NCBI RefSeq assembly: GCF_027627455.1
Contig: NZ_CP115483.1
Location: 248,001-312,000 of the forward strand
Length of the DNA stretch: 64,000 nt
Reading direction: 5' to 3'
Source: Sphingobacterium sp. SYP-B4668
Lineage (GTDB): Bacteria; Bacteroidota; Bacteroidia; Sphingobacteriales; Sphingobacteriaceae
Shown: positions 17,552 through 27,233 of the stretch, piece by piece
How positions within the stretch are numbered: the stretch's first letter is position 1
How the letters are laid out: the number at the start of each line of letters is the position of its first letter
Position numbers and translations under genes: made by a program
Notes under the pieces: model-generated
Told to the model about the DNA's origin: nothing
The model's input: the letters and a program-made list of their open reading frames with translations, nothing else
Database searches by the model: none

Positions 17552-19453
17552 ATGAGAAACTATATCATATGGATTTGTTCATGTTTGCTGTTTGTCCCGA
17601 TTATAGGCTGTCAAAATTATTTGGACGTTGTGCCTGACAATATTGCTACATTGGAGCATGCATACAAGGATAGGGTTAGTGCGCAACGTGCACTGGCTAC
17701 TTGCTACAATCAATTACCACGTACAGGAACCCGATTTGAACCGGGGTTTACAATGGGCGACGATATCTGGATACATCAATTTTTAGATAGAGGAGATCAA
17801 TGGCGCCAGTTTTATCGTGAGCTTGCTGTTAATGGTAACAATGTTAATAGACCAATATACAGTTATTGGCACAATATAGAAGGCGGAAATGGGTTGTGGT
17901 TGGCAATCCGTGATTGCAATACATTTATCGCCAATGCGCATAAAGCAAGGGATTTAGATAGTCAAGAACGTAATCAGTGGATTGCAGAAGCCAAGGTTTT
18001 AAAGGCATGGTACCATTTTTATCTCATGCGCATGTATGGGCCTATCCCCATTGCTAAAGAAAATCTTCCTGTTTCTGCAGATAAAGAGCAAGTAATGTTG
18101 TTTCGGGAGCCTATAGATGATGTCGTCAATTATATTGTTCAATTGCTGGACGAAGCCAAAGACGATTTGCCGCTCAATGTAAATAACGTCATTGCTGATG
18201 CTGGGCGTATTACTAGACCGATTGCGGCAGCTATAAAAGCTCGCGTATTGGTCACTGCCGCCAGCCCGCTATTTAACGGCAATATGGACTACAATACGAT
18301 GATAGATAAGAGGGGAATCGCTTTGTTTAGCGGTGTCGAGAGTCCTCAAAAATGGGTGTTGGCAGCGGAGGCCGCCAAAGAAGCTATAGACATTTCACAT
18401 CAGGCGGGGATAAAACTTTACCGACATCAAACGACTTTTAACATCAATGATTCTACATTAAGGGTCGTTCAGACGGGACAGATTGTAGCCGATAAATTCA
18501 ATGAAGAGCGTATATGGAGCCTTTCGGACTTTAGTAGTCGTACGTTGGAATTGGCCACCTTGCCTAGGTTACACAGCGATCATCAAAATGTCGTCTACCA
18601 ATGGTACGTTCCTACCCTCAAAATGGCAGAATTGTTTTACTCCAATCATGGCGTGCCAATAGAAGAGGATATCGACTACAATTATGTGGACCGTAGGCAG
18701 CTATCGCCCGTACCACAGGATCATAAGTACTATATGCAGCCGGGGTACATGACCATAGGTTTACATCTCAATAGGGAAGCTCGGTTTTACGGGAGTCTGG
18801 GTGTCGATGGTGGTTGGTGGTTTGGCTTGGGGCGTTACAATCAGAATGATCAGTACCCGACCAATTTTATGAAAGGTTCGATGACAGGTGGTATGATTGG
18901 AAATCAGAGATATACCACTACCGGCTATTACATTAAGAAATTGTCCAACTACTTATCGGCCTATACCGGCAAAGATGCTTATGTGGAGAAGCGCTTTGAT
19001 TTTCCATTGTTTCGATTGGCAGATCTATATCTTCTTTACGCCGAAGCCTTGAATGAATCGTTAGCAACACCAACGGAAGACGTTTATAAGTATTTAGATA
19101 TGATTAGGGAGCGTGCTGGATTAACTGGAATCAAGGATTCATGGAGTCAATATTCCAAATTTCCAGAAAAGCCTAATACAAAGTTAGGTATGCGTGAAAT
19201 AATTCGTAGAGAACGAAATATAGAATTAGCGTTTGAAGGTCATCGCTTTTGGGATTTGAGACGATGGAAGCTCGCTGTTGAGTATTTCAATCAGCCTGTG
19301 CAAGGTTGGAATATCCAAGGAGACTCCCCTCAAGAGTTTTATCAGGTAGTCACCCATAGTCGAAGTCAATATACACAAAAGGATATCTTTTGGCCAATTA
19401 TGCAAGATGAAATTCTGCGTAATAGAAACCTATTACAAAATCCAGGATGGTAA
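17552..19453 (+). CDS. SusD/RagB-family lipoprotein, pair 2
   Basis: This 633-residue surface lipoprotein has lipobox 'PIIGC' with Cys20. SusD features include 'AKVLKAWYHFYLMRMYGPIP' and, near the end, 'IRRERNIELAFEGHRFWDLR', the RagB C-terminal signature. The C-terminus 'LLQNPGW' is a common end of this SusD subfamily and also closes the SusD at 51852. The ATG at 17552 fits the signal peptide and begins 11 bases after the SusC stop. At 633 residues it is at the long end of the family. It should form the lid of the pair-2 SusC channel. Confidence 0.93.
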   Translation: MRNYIIWICSCLLFVPIIGCQNYLDVVPDNIATLEHAYKDRVSAQRALATCYNQLPRTGTRFEPGFTMGDDIWIHQFLDRGDQWRQFYRELAVNGNNVNRPIYSYWHNIEGGNGLWLAIRDCNTFIANAHKARDLDSQERNQWIAEAKVLKAWYHFYLMRMYGPIPIAKENLPVSADKEQVMLFREPIDDVVNYIVQLLDEAKDDLPLNVNNVIADAGRITRPIAAAIKARVLVTAASPLFNGNMDYNTMIDKRGIALFSGVESPQKWVLAAEAAKEAIDISHQAGIKLYRHQTTFNINDSTLRVVQTGQIVADKFNEERIWSLSDFSSRTLELATLPRLHSDHQNVVYQWYVPTLKMAELFYSNHGVPIEEDIDYNYVDRRQLSPVPQDHKYYMQPGYMTIGLHLNREARFYGSLGVDGGWWFGLGRYNQNDQYPTNFMKGSMTGGMIGNQRYTTTGYYIKKLSNYLSAYTGKDAYVEKRFDFPLFRLADLYLLYAEALNESLATPTEDVYKYLDMIRERAGLTGIKDSWSQYSKFPEKPNTKLGMREIIRRERNIELAFEGHRFWDLRRWKLAVEYFNQPVQGWNIQGDSPQEFYQVVTHSRSQYTQKDIFWPIMQDEILRNRNLLQNPGW

Positions 19454-19568
19454 TGTTTCATAGCAATAACAAAAATAATAGGATGAAACTATCGCGATTT
19501 TTCAAACCACAAAGTGAGTTGGATAGAGCTGATCGTTTCGTACCCCTAACTAAACAAATCATATTCCA

Positions 19569-20759
19569 ATGAAAATTATGTTCAAACGAATTCAACTCTA
19601 TAGCATCATCAGTTTTGTGCTATTGGGCTGTGGCGAAGATTATATAGGTCAGTATCCCTTGGACGAAGTCGCTCCGGGGAAGGTGACAAATGTATCTGTA
19701 GAGAATAAGGCCGGTGGTAGTGTTATCACATATTCCATTCCGTCGGATGCTGATTTCTCCTATGTTAAGGTAGTGTACACCATCAAAGGAGAAAAGAAAG
19801 AACAAAAAGCTTCGGCTTTTAAACAGAAGGTTGCTTTAGAAGGGTTTGGGAAATCCGAATCACAGCAAATCACATTGTTTGCATATGATAAGAGCGAAAA
19901 TGCCTCTGACCCCGTATTTGTCGATATACAACCACTGGATGCTCCGGTATACAGTATGGTGGAGTCGGTTGTTGTCAAAGATGATTTTGGAGGAATAAGG
20001 TTGGATTGGCAAAATCAAGATAAATCCGCCATTGTTTTAACCGTTTTGACAACTACCGATCAGTTCGGCGTTGAAGAGTGGATTGAGGCCGATAGATTTT
20101 ACTCGAGTAGTACTGTCGGTGGAGCAAATATACGAGGTTACAATGATGAAGAGCGTTTCTTTGGGCTGTATTTCAGAGACCGATGGGACAATTCATCAGA
20201 TACTCTGTATGTAAAAGCGCACCCGCTCTATGAAGAGCAGTTGGATAAATCCAAGTTTAGACGTTGGAACCCCTCAGGTATTCCCTACAATGCCTATACT
20301 GATGCTGCTTGGCGTATCGAAAATTTATGGAACGGCCTCATTTCGGGGACCAACTACGGCTTTGCGAGTTTTACACATGACAATACATTCGACACCGGAC
20401 AACTTGCCAGATTGAGTCGTATCAAGATTAATAATAGGTATGAGAATGATGCCCTCATCTATAATTTTGCCCATCCTAAGAAGTTTCAAATTTGGGGTTC
20501 CGCCCATCCCAATGTTAATGCCGATTTTTCAAACTGGATTTTACTAGGTGAGTTCGAATCCACCAAGCCCTCGGGCCTCCCTCTTGGGCAATACAGCGAT
20601 GATGATAAAAATTATGCTTGGGCTAAAGGAGAAGAGTGGAATTTCCCTCTGGATATTCCTGCTGTTCGATATATCCGATGGTTTGTGCTGGATTCGTGGG
20701 GAGGGTCGGAATATACTCAAGTAGGCGAATTGACTCTGTGGGGTAAAGTTGAAAAATAA
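19569..20759 (+). CDS. DUF4959/DUF5126/DUF5000-type surface lipoprotein
   Basis: This 396-residue lipoprotein has lipobox 'FVLLGC' with Cys21. The N-terminal part ('PGKVTNVSVENKAGGSVITY') looks like DUF4959, an immunoglobulin/FN3-like domain. The middle resembles DUF5126. The C-terminal 140 residues, with 'YVKAHPLYEEQLDKSKF' and the end 'TQVGELTLWG', resemble DUF5000, a discoidin-like beta-sandwich. This three-domain protein typically follows SusD in a class of Bacteroidota glycan loci and is thought to bind glycan at the cell surface, occupying the position of SusE/SusF. It is separated from SusD by 115 bases with no regulon box and shares 11 bases with the longest reading of the next gene. 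Confidence 0.85.
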   Translation: MKIMFKRIQLYSIISFVLLGCGEDYIGQYPLDEVAPGKVTNVSVENKAGGSVITYSIPSDADFSYVKVVYTIKGEKKEQKASAFKQKVALEGFGKSESQQITLFAYDKSENASDPVFVDIQPLDAPVYSMVESVVVKDDFGGIRLDWQNQDKSAIVLTVLTTTDQFGVEEWIEADRFYSSSTVGGANIRGYNDEERFFGLYFRDRWDNSSDTLYVKAHPLYEEQLDKSKFRRWNPSGIPYNAYTDAAWRIENLWNGLISGTNYGFASFTHDNTFDTGQLARLSRIKINNRYENDALIYNFAHPKKFQIWGSAHPNVNADFSNWILLGEFESTKPSGLPLGQYSDDDKNYAWAKGEEWNFPLDIPAVRYIRWFVLDSWGGSEYTQVGELTLWGKVEK

Positions 20760-20766
20760 TATACAT

Positions 20767-22158
20767 ATGAAAGCACTATTGAAATATCAAATTTGGATGT
20801 GGATCATGCTGAGCGTAGGGATTTGCTCCTGTGATCGGATGAATGATCTTCATGATGAGTATCTACAAAGAGGTGAAAAGACCTATTTGTCCAAAATAGA
20901 TTCTATTGAAATACTCCCTGGTAACCAGCGAGCTAAGATACGTTTTACCAATATGGATCCCAAAGCAAAATCAATTGCTGTCTTTTGGCGTTCCCGGACA
21001 GACTCGCTTATCTTCTCTTTACCCGAACAACATGTGGGTAAGGAATTAGAAATCGACCTCTTGGATCTACCGGAAGACTACCTCACCTTTGAGGTAGTCA
21101 GCCGATCGGCTGACGGGATGAGTAAATCACTGATTAAAGAGCTGTCCACTAGAATCTATGGAGCCCAATATCAGACTAGTCTCAACAGCCGAGTAGTCAA
21201 ATCAGCCACCTATAACAAATCAACTTTCCTGCTGAATGTCAATTGGGGAGGAGCATTGGACAACGCCGTAAATGTAGAAATAAGTTATCAAGGTATAGAC
21301 GATAAAGAGAGAAGGGAGGTGCTGCCAATTGAAGACCTATCCATGTTGTATTTGAATCTGTTCAAAGATGGGCTCCAGTATCGTACAGCTTATGTTCCCG
21401 TCGAAAACTCGCTAGACACTTTTTATAGCAATCCAGTGGATTTAGCGTACTCCAATGAAAAAATTATCAGCGGACTAAACTTTAATGGGCTTAATCAATA
21501 TCTGCGAATCACCAATCACAATGACTTCAATATATTAGAAGGGGAGTCGTTGTCTATTTCATTCTGGGCTAAGACCTCAGTCGGTACAGCTGTTCAGCGG
21601 CTTATTAACAAGCGATATTCAGCAGGAGATACAGACAATGGCCATACCGGTTACGGAATTGCCTTACTGGGTGGGGCCCCCAATTCATTTAAAGCATATC
21701 CCAATTGGAATTATAAAGCAGGTGCTTCAGGGGGTGGGGCTACTGATATCATCCCGACAGCTACCTATAAACCAGACGAATGGTTTCATGTGACGGTCGT
21801 TTTTGAGGTTGGTAATTTTACGTTGTATCTCAATGGTGTACAGATTGGAAAAAACAGTTTTAACATTGCCAAATCTACAGTTAGTTCGTCGGATGTTTAC
21901 GTCGGGACCTGGTTGTCAGCACCGACTGCAGCTCTACAAGGATTTTTCAAAGGAGAGATGGCAGACCTCCGTTTTTGGAAAAAAGCGTTGACCGTGAATG
22001 ATATTGCTATAGATATGAAGACCGACGTACAGGCCAATACATTGGGATTAGTGGCAGCCTATGATTTGTCAAAAGTACAGACCATAGGCAGCAACTTGGT
22101 GATTCCAGATATCAAAGGAAAGCATCCCGCTGTTGTATATGGACATATTAAACCCTAA
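20767..22158 (+). CDS. DUF4998 plus LamG-domain surface lipoprotein
   Basis: This 463-residue lipoprotein has the signal peptide 'ALLKYQIWMWIMLSVGICSC', with Cys22 the likely lipidated residue. The N-terminal half ('YLSKIDSIEILPGNQRAKIR') resembles DUF4998. The C-terminal half is a concanavalin-like LamG domain: 'FNGLNQYLRITNHNDFNI', 'SISFWAKTSVG', 'WFHVTVVFEVGNFTLYLNGV' and 'GEMADLRFWKKAL' are standard LamG strands. It is probably a carbohydrate-binding accessory protein working with SusD. The ATG at 20767 is preferred because it fits the signal peptide; an in-frame ATG at 20749 overlaps the gene before. The LamG module resembles the one in the remnant at 60078-61157. Confidence 0.85.
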   Translation: MKALLKYQIWMWIMLSVGICSCDRMNDLHDEYLQRGEKTYLSKIDSIEILPGNQRAKIRFTNMDPKAKSIAVFWRSRTDSLIFSLPEQHVGKELEIDLLDLPEDYLTFEVVSRSADGMSKSLIKELSTRIYGAQYQTSLNSRVVKSATYNKSTFLLNVNWGGALDNAVNVEISYQGIDDKERREVLPIEDLSMLYLNLFKDGLQYRTAYVPVENSLDTFYSNPVDLAYSNEKIISGLNFNGLNQYLRITNHNDFNILEGESLSISFWAKTSVGTAVQRLINKRYSAGDTDNGHTGYGIALLGGAPNSFKAYPNWNYKAGASGGGATDIIPTATYKPDEWFHVTVVFEVGNFTLYLNGVQIGKNSFNIAKSTVSSSDVYVGTWLSAPTAALQGFFKGEMADLRFWKKALTVNDIAIDMKTDVQANTLGLVAAYDLSKVQTIGSNLVIPDIKGKHPAVVYGHIKP

Positions 22159-22177
22159 TATCTCAAGAAGTTAAATT

Positions 22178-23851
22178 ATGAAAAAATTAATATTAACCGT
22201 TTGGATGACATTGTCCTTGATCAATGTCATATCCTGCACTAAAGTTGATGAATCTGATTCAAAAGGAATCAATAATAGCCTTTCTATCCATCGCATATTG
22301 CCCAATGTTGCTGCGGTGGCATCTTTTATTACCATTGAAGGGCAGGGATTTGGAACGGATAAAAATAGTGCAAAAGTTATGTTCGGAGACCAATCCTTAG
22401 AAATCCTAGAGTGGAGTACTAATGTGTTGAAGGTCCAAGTTCCTGTGATCGAACAGGGCAGTAAGATATTGGTGTCGGTCTTGGTCAATGGGGCAAAGTC
22501 CAATGAACAGTATTTTAGAGTCAGAAATTTGAATGAGGTGATAATCGAGCCGAAGGATACGATTGAGTGGATAGAACATAAGAGTCCCAATATCGCTGCA
22601 GTCGAGCATGGCTTGGTATCCTATGATGAGCAAGTGATTAAGTATATCCGTAGTGGAAGTCAACTGCTCGAAATAGATATGGGAAAGCCTGTTTTGGTCT
22701 CCGTCGCTGACAAGGAATATGATTGGGGATTCTATAATTTTCCAAATATCCAGCGTTCGTTAAGCGGACAGTTGGCCGTCAATTGGGCAATGAATCATGA
22801 TGCCGCATCGAGTTATGGGATGCCATCCCAAGGCATTCGCGATGCAGTATCCAACGATGGGGGGCAGACTTGGACTATGTTAAGCAAAGGACCAACCTCA
22901 GGAGGCAACCTGTTGAGCAATGGTGATCGGATAGCAATAGGCACTCCTAAGGCTGTCCCGCTTGAGGAGCTCAACCTACCCAATCCAACAGCAGTTCTGC
23001 AAGAAGCATATGGTCGTACATTCCGTATTTATGAATACGACAAGCTGCCCGCACAGCTTCAAGGAACATACCAATCCCGAATGAAGAAAGGACAAACCAA
23101 CTATGTTGGAGAGCGCGGTACGCTCGTACACTCAAAGCTCGCTAGATACGCTGATGGTAATCTCTTCCCTGTAGTGTGGTGGGGAGATATCCAAGAGACT
23201 ACGGATGGCGTTTACACAGGTACTTATCCTGCATTTGAGGTGAACGCCGCAGGAAAAGTCGATCCTTCGGGAGTATTCTTCTATAAATCCACCGATTTTG
23301 GAAAGACATGGGTCAAGCAAGGCACTATTCCTTATCAACCAGACCTAGCTTTGGATCCCAATGGAGACAAACGCTATGCGCTCGGGTGGACTGAGCCCGC
23401 ATTTGCGATACTCAAAAATGGAGCCTTTCTGTCTGTTTTGCGTACACAGGACGGATTTGGGAAAAGTCCCATGTATGTAACGACGTCATCCAATAAAGGA
23501 GCCGTGTGGTCTAAACCAAAGGTTTTTACAGGAGCAGGTGTATTGCCCAAATTACTGGAGTTGGATAATGGCGTTGTTGCATTGTCTTCAGGAAGACCAG
23601 GTGTGCAAATCCGTTTTATGTTGAACAATGATGCCCACGATTGGACACAGCCAATCGAATTGCTGCCATGGATTGAAAATGAGGCGCAACTCACCGATAT
23701 CCAAAAAGGATCTTCTTGTGGCTATACCTCTATGGTGAAGGTGGATGATAATAGTTTCCTGATTGTGTATGCTGACTTCAAGTATAAGACCCCAGAGGGC
23801 TTGACCCGCAAAGCTATTAAAGTCCGTAAGGTTACAGTCAAAAAAATATAA
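22178..23851 (+). CDS. IPT/TIG plus sialidase-fold lipoprotein (protein 2)
   Basis: This 557-residue lipoprotein has lipobox 'NVISC' with Cys20. Residues about 35-115 form an IPT/TIG immunoglobulin-like domain ('ILPNVAAVASFITIEGQGFG'), often used as a spacer or binding module. The rest is a sialidase-like propeller with Asp-box repeats 'SNDGGQTW', 'STDFGKTW' and 'SSNKGAVW'. It is clearly diverged from sialidase-fold proteins 1 and 3: their 'YGYR' and 'LGYP' blocks are not seen, and it ends differently. It may be a hydrolase of another specificity or a binding propeller. It lies 19 bases after the DUF4998-LamG gene in the same operon and is anchored on the outer membrane. Confidence 0.8.
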   Translation: MKKLILTVWMTLSLINVISCTKVDESDSKGINNSLSIHRILPNVAAVASFITIEGQGFGTDKNSAKVMFGDQSLEILEWSTNVLKVQVPVIEQGSKILVSVLVNGAKSNEQYFRVRNLNEVIIEPKDTIEWIEHKSPNIAAVEHGLVSYDEQVIKYIRSGSQLLEIDMGKPVLVSVADKEYDWGFYNFPNIQRSLSGQLAVNWAMNHDAASSYGMPSQGIRDAVSNDGGQTWTMLSKGPTSGGNLLSNGDRIAIGTPKAVPLEELNLPNPTAVLQEAYGRTFRIYEYDKLPAQLQGTYQSRMKKGQTNYVGERGTLVHSKLARYADGNLFPVVWWGDIQETTDGVYTGTYPAFEVNAAGKVDPSGVFFYKSTDFGKTWVKQGTIPYQPDLALDPNGDKRYALGWTEPAFAILKNGAFLSVLRTQDGFGKSPMYVTTSSNKGAVWSKPKVFTGAGVLPKLLELDNGVVALSSGRPGVQIRFMLNNDAHDWTQPIELLPWIENEAQLTDIQKGSSCGYTSMVKVDDNSFLIVYADFKYKTPEGLTRKAIKVRKVTVKKI

Positions 23852-23876
23852 TGGAGAAAAGCCAAATTATATACAA

Positions 23877-25475
23877 ATGAAAAATGCAATAATGAAGAAT
23901 ATGTTGGTGTCCATAGTGGTTTCAGCAGTTCTGCTTTCTTGTCAAGAGAGTTTATTTAATAATAATGTTGACCTCAAAACTATGGCAACCCTTTATGATG
24001 GGGCTCCTCGTATTAAGACGTTCAGTATTCAAACGCTCAATGATTCAACAACACGCCTAAGAATTGAAGTGGAGGGGTTGAATACCAATTTAGGGTCTTT
24101 TTATGTGCGACAGAATCCACCGGTCACCGGAGGTATTTTACCACACTTCTATTTAAATCCCAATGGCTATCGATATCTTTACGGCGACTCCCTGCCTACA
24201 AAAGATTTGAATCTTGAAGACAACGGTGTCCGTGACGAGGATAGCACGACCAATATTTTTAGTTATACGTTCGACCCTCGAACCTTTGTAGATACGGCTA
24301 CCTATTATTTTCAGACAGGCTGGCACAATAGGCCGCAGACTGGACCCTATGTGCATGACTCTCGTTTTTTCTCGCTCGTGGGTGGCAAAGTGGATACCTT
24401 GGTCTCTGCCAATATCGACGATGTCCAACATCGAATTGTCTACAAAATCGATGGCATTTATGCTGCATTTCCGAGTTTATCGGTCTTCAATGACAGTCTT
24501 CTGGCGACCTCTTTTTCCACGCGGGTCAACCGTAGCCATATCGATCCTGAAGGAGGATCGAAGACGTTGGTTTCCTATGATAATGGTATTTCTTGGGTGG
24601 CCCCCACTACGACCATTTTTGATGATACTTGGAAGACTACTGGCACCAATTTAGTTGTGCCTGATGTACAGGGATGGATCTATGTTTCCGATACATTACG
24701 GGATTCCCTTATCGCTGAGAAACGAATTATCAACGATGTCAAGCCAGGTACCATTGCCTACATTGGGGGCACGGTCATCAAGCGCTCTAGTAACACGGGC
24801 ACGAGTTGGACCAGTACCGCTCTACCTTTACCTACGGATTGTTCGGGGCTTTACAATCACCATACCAAAGCGAGTTATATTGTCACCTCCTCAGGGACGA
24901 GACTTCGCATGGTGTATGGTCGGAGAAAAGTCAATTTCAACAACAATGCAAAAGACGAAACCTATTTGATGCGTTCAACGGACAATGGAACTACTTGGGC
25001 TACATTTCCTATGCTCTCCACCGGTGTCTCCGGATTAGAGGTACAAGGGTTCAACGAGTCTTCGATTGTGCAGGCCGCCAATGGTAAAATTATAGCTTTA
25101 ATGCGTTCCGTTCCAGAAGGGTACCTGTGGAAATCAGAGTCTAGTGATGACGGGCTTACTTGGTCAAACCCCGTCAAGACTACTATGTGGGGATTTCCTC
25201 CCCATGTGATTAAACTTCGAGATGGACGGTTGCTGAGTGCATATGGTTATAGACGCGCTCCAATGGGTGTGCGTGCCGCTACAAGTTCGGACAATGGAAG
25301 CACTTGGGACACCGTCAATGAGATGGTCATTCGAAATGATGGTCTTGGTAATATCGGAGATTTGGGGTATCCCCTGATTCGAGAGTTATCGGATGGATCT
25401 ATATTCTGTATCTATTATTTAACGACAGATGGAAACAATACACATATTGCGACTACCCATTTTAGAATACCCTGA
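23877..25475 (+). CDS. Sialidase-fold (BNR) lipoprotein 3
   Basis: This 532-residue lipoprotein has lipobox 'AVLLSC' with Cys22. An N-terminal beta-rich stretch of about 180 residues (DUF-like, unassigned) precedes a six-bladed propeller with 'SYDNGISW', 'STDNGTTW', 'SSDDGLTW' and 'SSDNGSTW' Asp boxes. Its C-terminal third closely parallels the secreted protein at 12959: 'FNESSIVQAANGKIIALMR', 'LRDGRLLSAYGYRRAPMGVR' and 'GDLGYPLIRELSDGSIFC'. The glutamate in 'NESS' and the arginines in 'YGYRRAP' are candidates for active-site residues. The substrate is not known, and a true sialidase motif F/Y-R-I-P is only seen as the last four residues, where it cannot serve. Start at 23877 or 23892. Confidence 0.85.
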   Translation: MKNAIMKNMLVSIVVSAVLLSCQESLFNNNVDLKTMATLYDGAPRIKTFSIQTLNDSTTRLRIEVEGLNTNLGSFYVRQNPPVTGGILPHFYLNPNGYRYLYGDSLPTKDLNLEDNGVRDEDSTTNIFSYTFDPRTFVDTATYYFQTGWHNRPQTGPYVHDSRFFSLVGGKVDTLVSANIDDVQHRIVYKIDGIYAAFPSLSVFNDSLLATSFSTRVNRSHIDPEGGSKTLVSYDNGISWVAPTTTIFDDTWKTTGTNLVVPDVQGWIYVSDTLRDSLIAEKRIINDVKPGTIAYIGGTVIKRSSNTGTSWTSTALPLPTDCSGLYNHHTKASYIVTSSGTRLRMVYGRRKVNFNNNAKDETYLMRSTDNGTTWATFPMLSTGVSGLEVQGFNESSIVQAANGKIIALMRSVPEGYLWKSESSDDGLTWSNPVKTTMWGFPPHVIKLRDGRLLSAYGYRRAPMGVRAATSSDNGSTWDTVNEMVIRNDGLGNIGDLGYPLIRELSDGSIFCIYYLTTDGNNTHIATTHFRIP

Positions 25476-25545
25476 TTTGTGTATATAGGCGAACGATTAA
25501 TCATAATTGTTGACTAAATTCGTACACCGATACTTAACCTTTTTT

Positions 25546-26223
25546 ATGCACATGAATCTCTTTGTAAAATCGATTTTTTTTATTCTCTTACCTGTTCATT
25601 TGTTTGCACAAGAGCCGGATAGTTTGCGCAGACCTGATATCTATTTGTCCCAGGTTGATATGCACAAAATCATGCCTATGGACAGCAGTAGTATTGTCTT
25701 CTTGGGTAATAGCATCACTTTTTGGGGCAATTGGTCTGAAAGATTCTTGCGAAATGGTCACGTAAAGAATAGAGGAATTCCCGGGGATAACACCTTTGGT
25801 GTTTTGGATAGATTGGAGGATATTCTCCCCCACAAGCCTAGGCTCATCTTTTTGATGATTGGGATCAATGATTTGGCACAGGGCTTTTCGGATCCCGTGA
25901 TTCTATCCAATTTATCTAAAATTGTAAAGCAAGTACGTATGGAAAGTCCCGGTACCAAGTTAGTACTACAAAGTATATTACCTGTCAATCCTTCTTTTGG
26001 AAAACTTCCCAACCATGAAAAGTACGCCGAGCACATTCCACTGATAAATCTAGAGATAAGTTCGATTGCCAAAGACATGAATTGCGATTACTTTGACTTG
26101 TATCGATATTTTTCGGATGAGCGAGGTCACTTGAAAAAGCAGCTCACTTGGGATGGGGTACATTTAACAGAAGAAGGATATCAGATTTGGCAAGATATTC
26201 TAATCAAAAAGCACTATTTTTAA
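25546..26223 (+). CDS. Secreted SGNH/GDSL-type esterase
   Basis: This 225-residue protein has a signal peptide ending near 'HLFAQE'. The four SGNH blocks are visible: 'VFLGNSITFWGNW' (block I, catalytic Ser), a Gly in 'NRGIPGDN' (block II), 'MIGINDLAQ' (block III, Asn) and 'WDGVHLTEEG' (block V, Asp and His). Such enzymes remove acetyl or other acyl groups from carbohydrates. In this operon it probably deacylates the glycan outside or in the periplasm before the glycosidases act. The ATG at 25546 fits the signal peptide; a TTG 39 bases earlier does not. The next gene follows after one base, so the two are translated as a unit. Confidence 0.88.
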   Translation: MHMNLFVKSIFFILLPVHLFAQEPDSLRRPDIYLSQVDMHKIMPMDSSSIVFLGNSITFWGNWSERFLRNGHVKNRGIPGDNTFGVLDRLEDILPHKPRLIFLMIGINDLAQGFSDPVILSNLSKIVKQVRMESPGTKLVLQSILPVNPSFGKLPNHEKYAEHIPLINLEISSIAKDMNCDYFDLYRYFSDERGHLKKQLTWDGVHLTEEGYQIWQDILIKKHYF

Positions 26224-26224
26224 G

Positions 26225-27232
26225 ATGATGAACTTTTATAACCTTTTACTCTTATTGGTATTTTCAACTTATCAATCGCACGCACTCTATGGACAATCTA
26301 CCGATCTTACCCTTACACTGGAGGATATTCAAATCCGGGATCCCTATATTTTGACGGATTCCATTACTGGAAAATATTTGATGTACAAATCGAAAGACGT
26401 ACTGTTGCCATCTGGTACGAAGGTCGGAGGAGTAGAGGTTTATGAAAGCAATGACCTGAAATATTGGCAAGGACCCAAGCAAGTCTTTCAAGTTCCCTCG
26501 GACTATTGGATACACGGTACGGTATGGGCTCCCGAAGTTCATGCTTACAAGGGAAATTATTATCTGTTCCTGACGCTGAATTCAGACCTCCAATGGAGAG
26601 AAAAGGAAGACGCTTGGCCAGCATATACTTATCGGTCCACTCAAATCTTCAAATCGTCTTCGCCCTTGGGGCCCTTTGAACCTATTATTGACCACTCCTT
26701 GTTGCCCAAGGAGTGGATGACCTTAGATGGTACGCTTGGGATAGAGCATGGAGTCCCCTATATGATCTATTGCCATGAGTGGGTACAGGTCATAGACGGT
26801 CGTATGGAACTCATTCGCTTATCCGATGACCTTTCTCATACTATCGGCAATCCGCAGACACTCTTCAACGCTTCAGAAGCCAAATGGTCTACTGGTAGTT
26901 TACAGAAAAATGGAAAACGCACATATGTGACGGATGGATGCTTTTTGTACACCACCAAAACGGGAAAACTCCTCATGCTCTGGTCTAGTTTTAAAAATGG
27001 AAGCTATGCTATTGGTATCGCACGGTCGGTTTCAGGAAGTATCAAAGGCCCGTGGATTCAGCAAGAGGAACCTTTATTTGAAAAAAATGCAGGACACGGC
27101 ATGATATTTAAAGATTTGAAGGGTAATCTTCGTATGGTCTTTCATGGTCCTAATAGCCCATCAGGTAGTGAAAGAGCACTGCTTTTCTCGTTAGTAGATA
27201 GGGGAGACACCTTACAATTGAAGGAAGATTAG
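26225..27232 (+). CDS. Secreted GH43-type (five-bladed propeller) glycoside hydrolase
   Basis: This 335-residue protein has a signal peptide ('LLLLVFSTYQSHALYGQ'). 'IQIRDPYILTD' (35-45) carries the catalytic-base Asp39 in the R-D-P context of clan GH-F. 'HGTVWAPEVHAYKGNYYLF' is the strongly conserved W-A-P-E-V block of GH43. The acid glutamate is probably in 'YCHEWVQV'. GH43 members are mostly alpha-L-arabinofuranosidases, beta-xylosidases or exo-galactanases; the subfamily cannot be set by eye. It lies between the SGNH esterase and the helical-repeat protein, one base apart from each, and should trim neutral sugars from the regulon's substrate. Confidence 0.88.
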   Translation: MMNFYNLLLLLVFSTYQSHALYGQSTDLTLTLEDIQIRDPYILTDSITGKYLMYKSKDVLLPSGTKVGGVEVYESNDLKYWQGPKQVFQVPSDYWIHGTVWAPEVHAYKGNYYLFLTLNSDLQWREKEDAWPAYTYRSTQIFKSSSPLGPFEPIIDHSLLPKEWMTLDGTLGIEHGVPYMIYCHEWVQVIDGRMELIRLSDDLSHTIGNPQTLFNASEAKWSTGSLQKNGKRTYVTDGCFLYTTKTGKLLMLWSSFKNGSYAIGIARSVSGSIKGPWIQQEEPLFEKNAGHGMIFKDLKGNLRMVFHGPNSPSGSERALLFSLVDRGDTLQLKED

Positions 27233-27233
27233 T

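Noticed and set aside
19484..19548. Possible sixth regulon box (TGAAACTATCGCGA) before the DUF4959-type gene
   Set aside because: It matches only the first bases, and 57 bp downstream there is TACCCCTA rather than TAnnTTTG.
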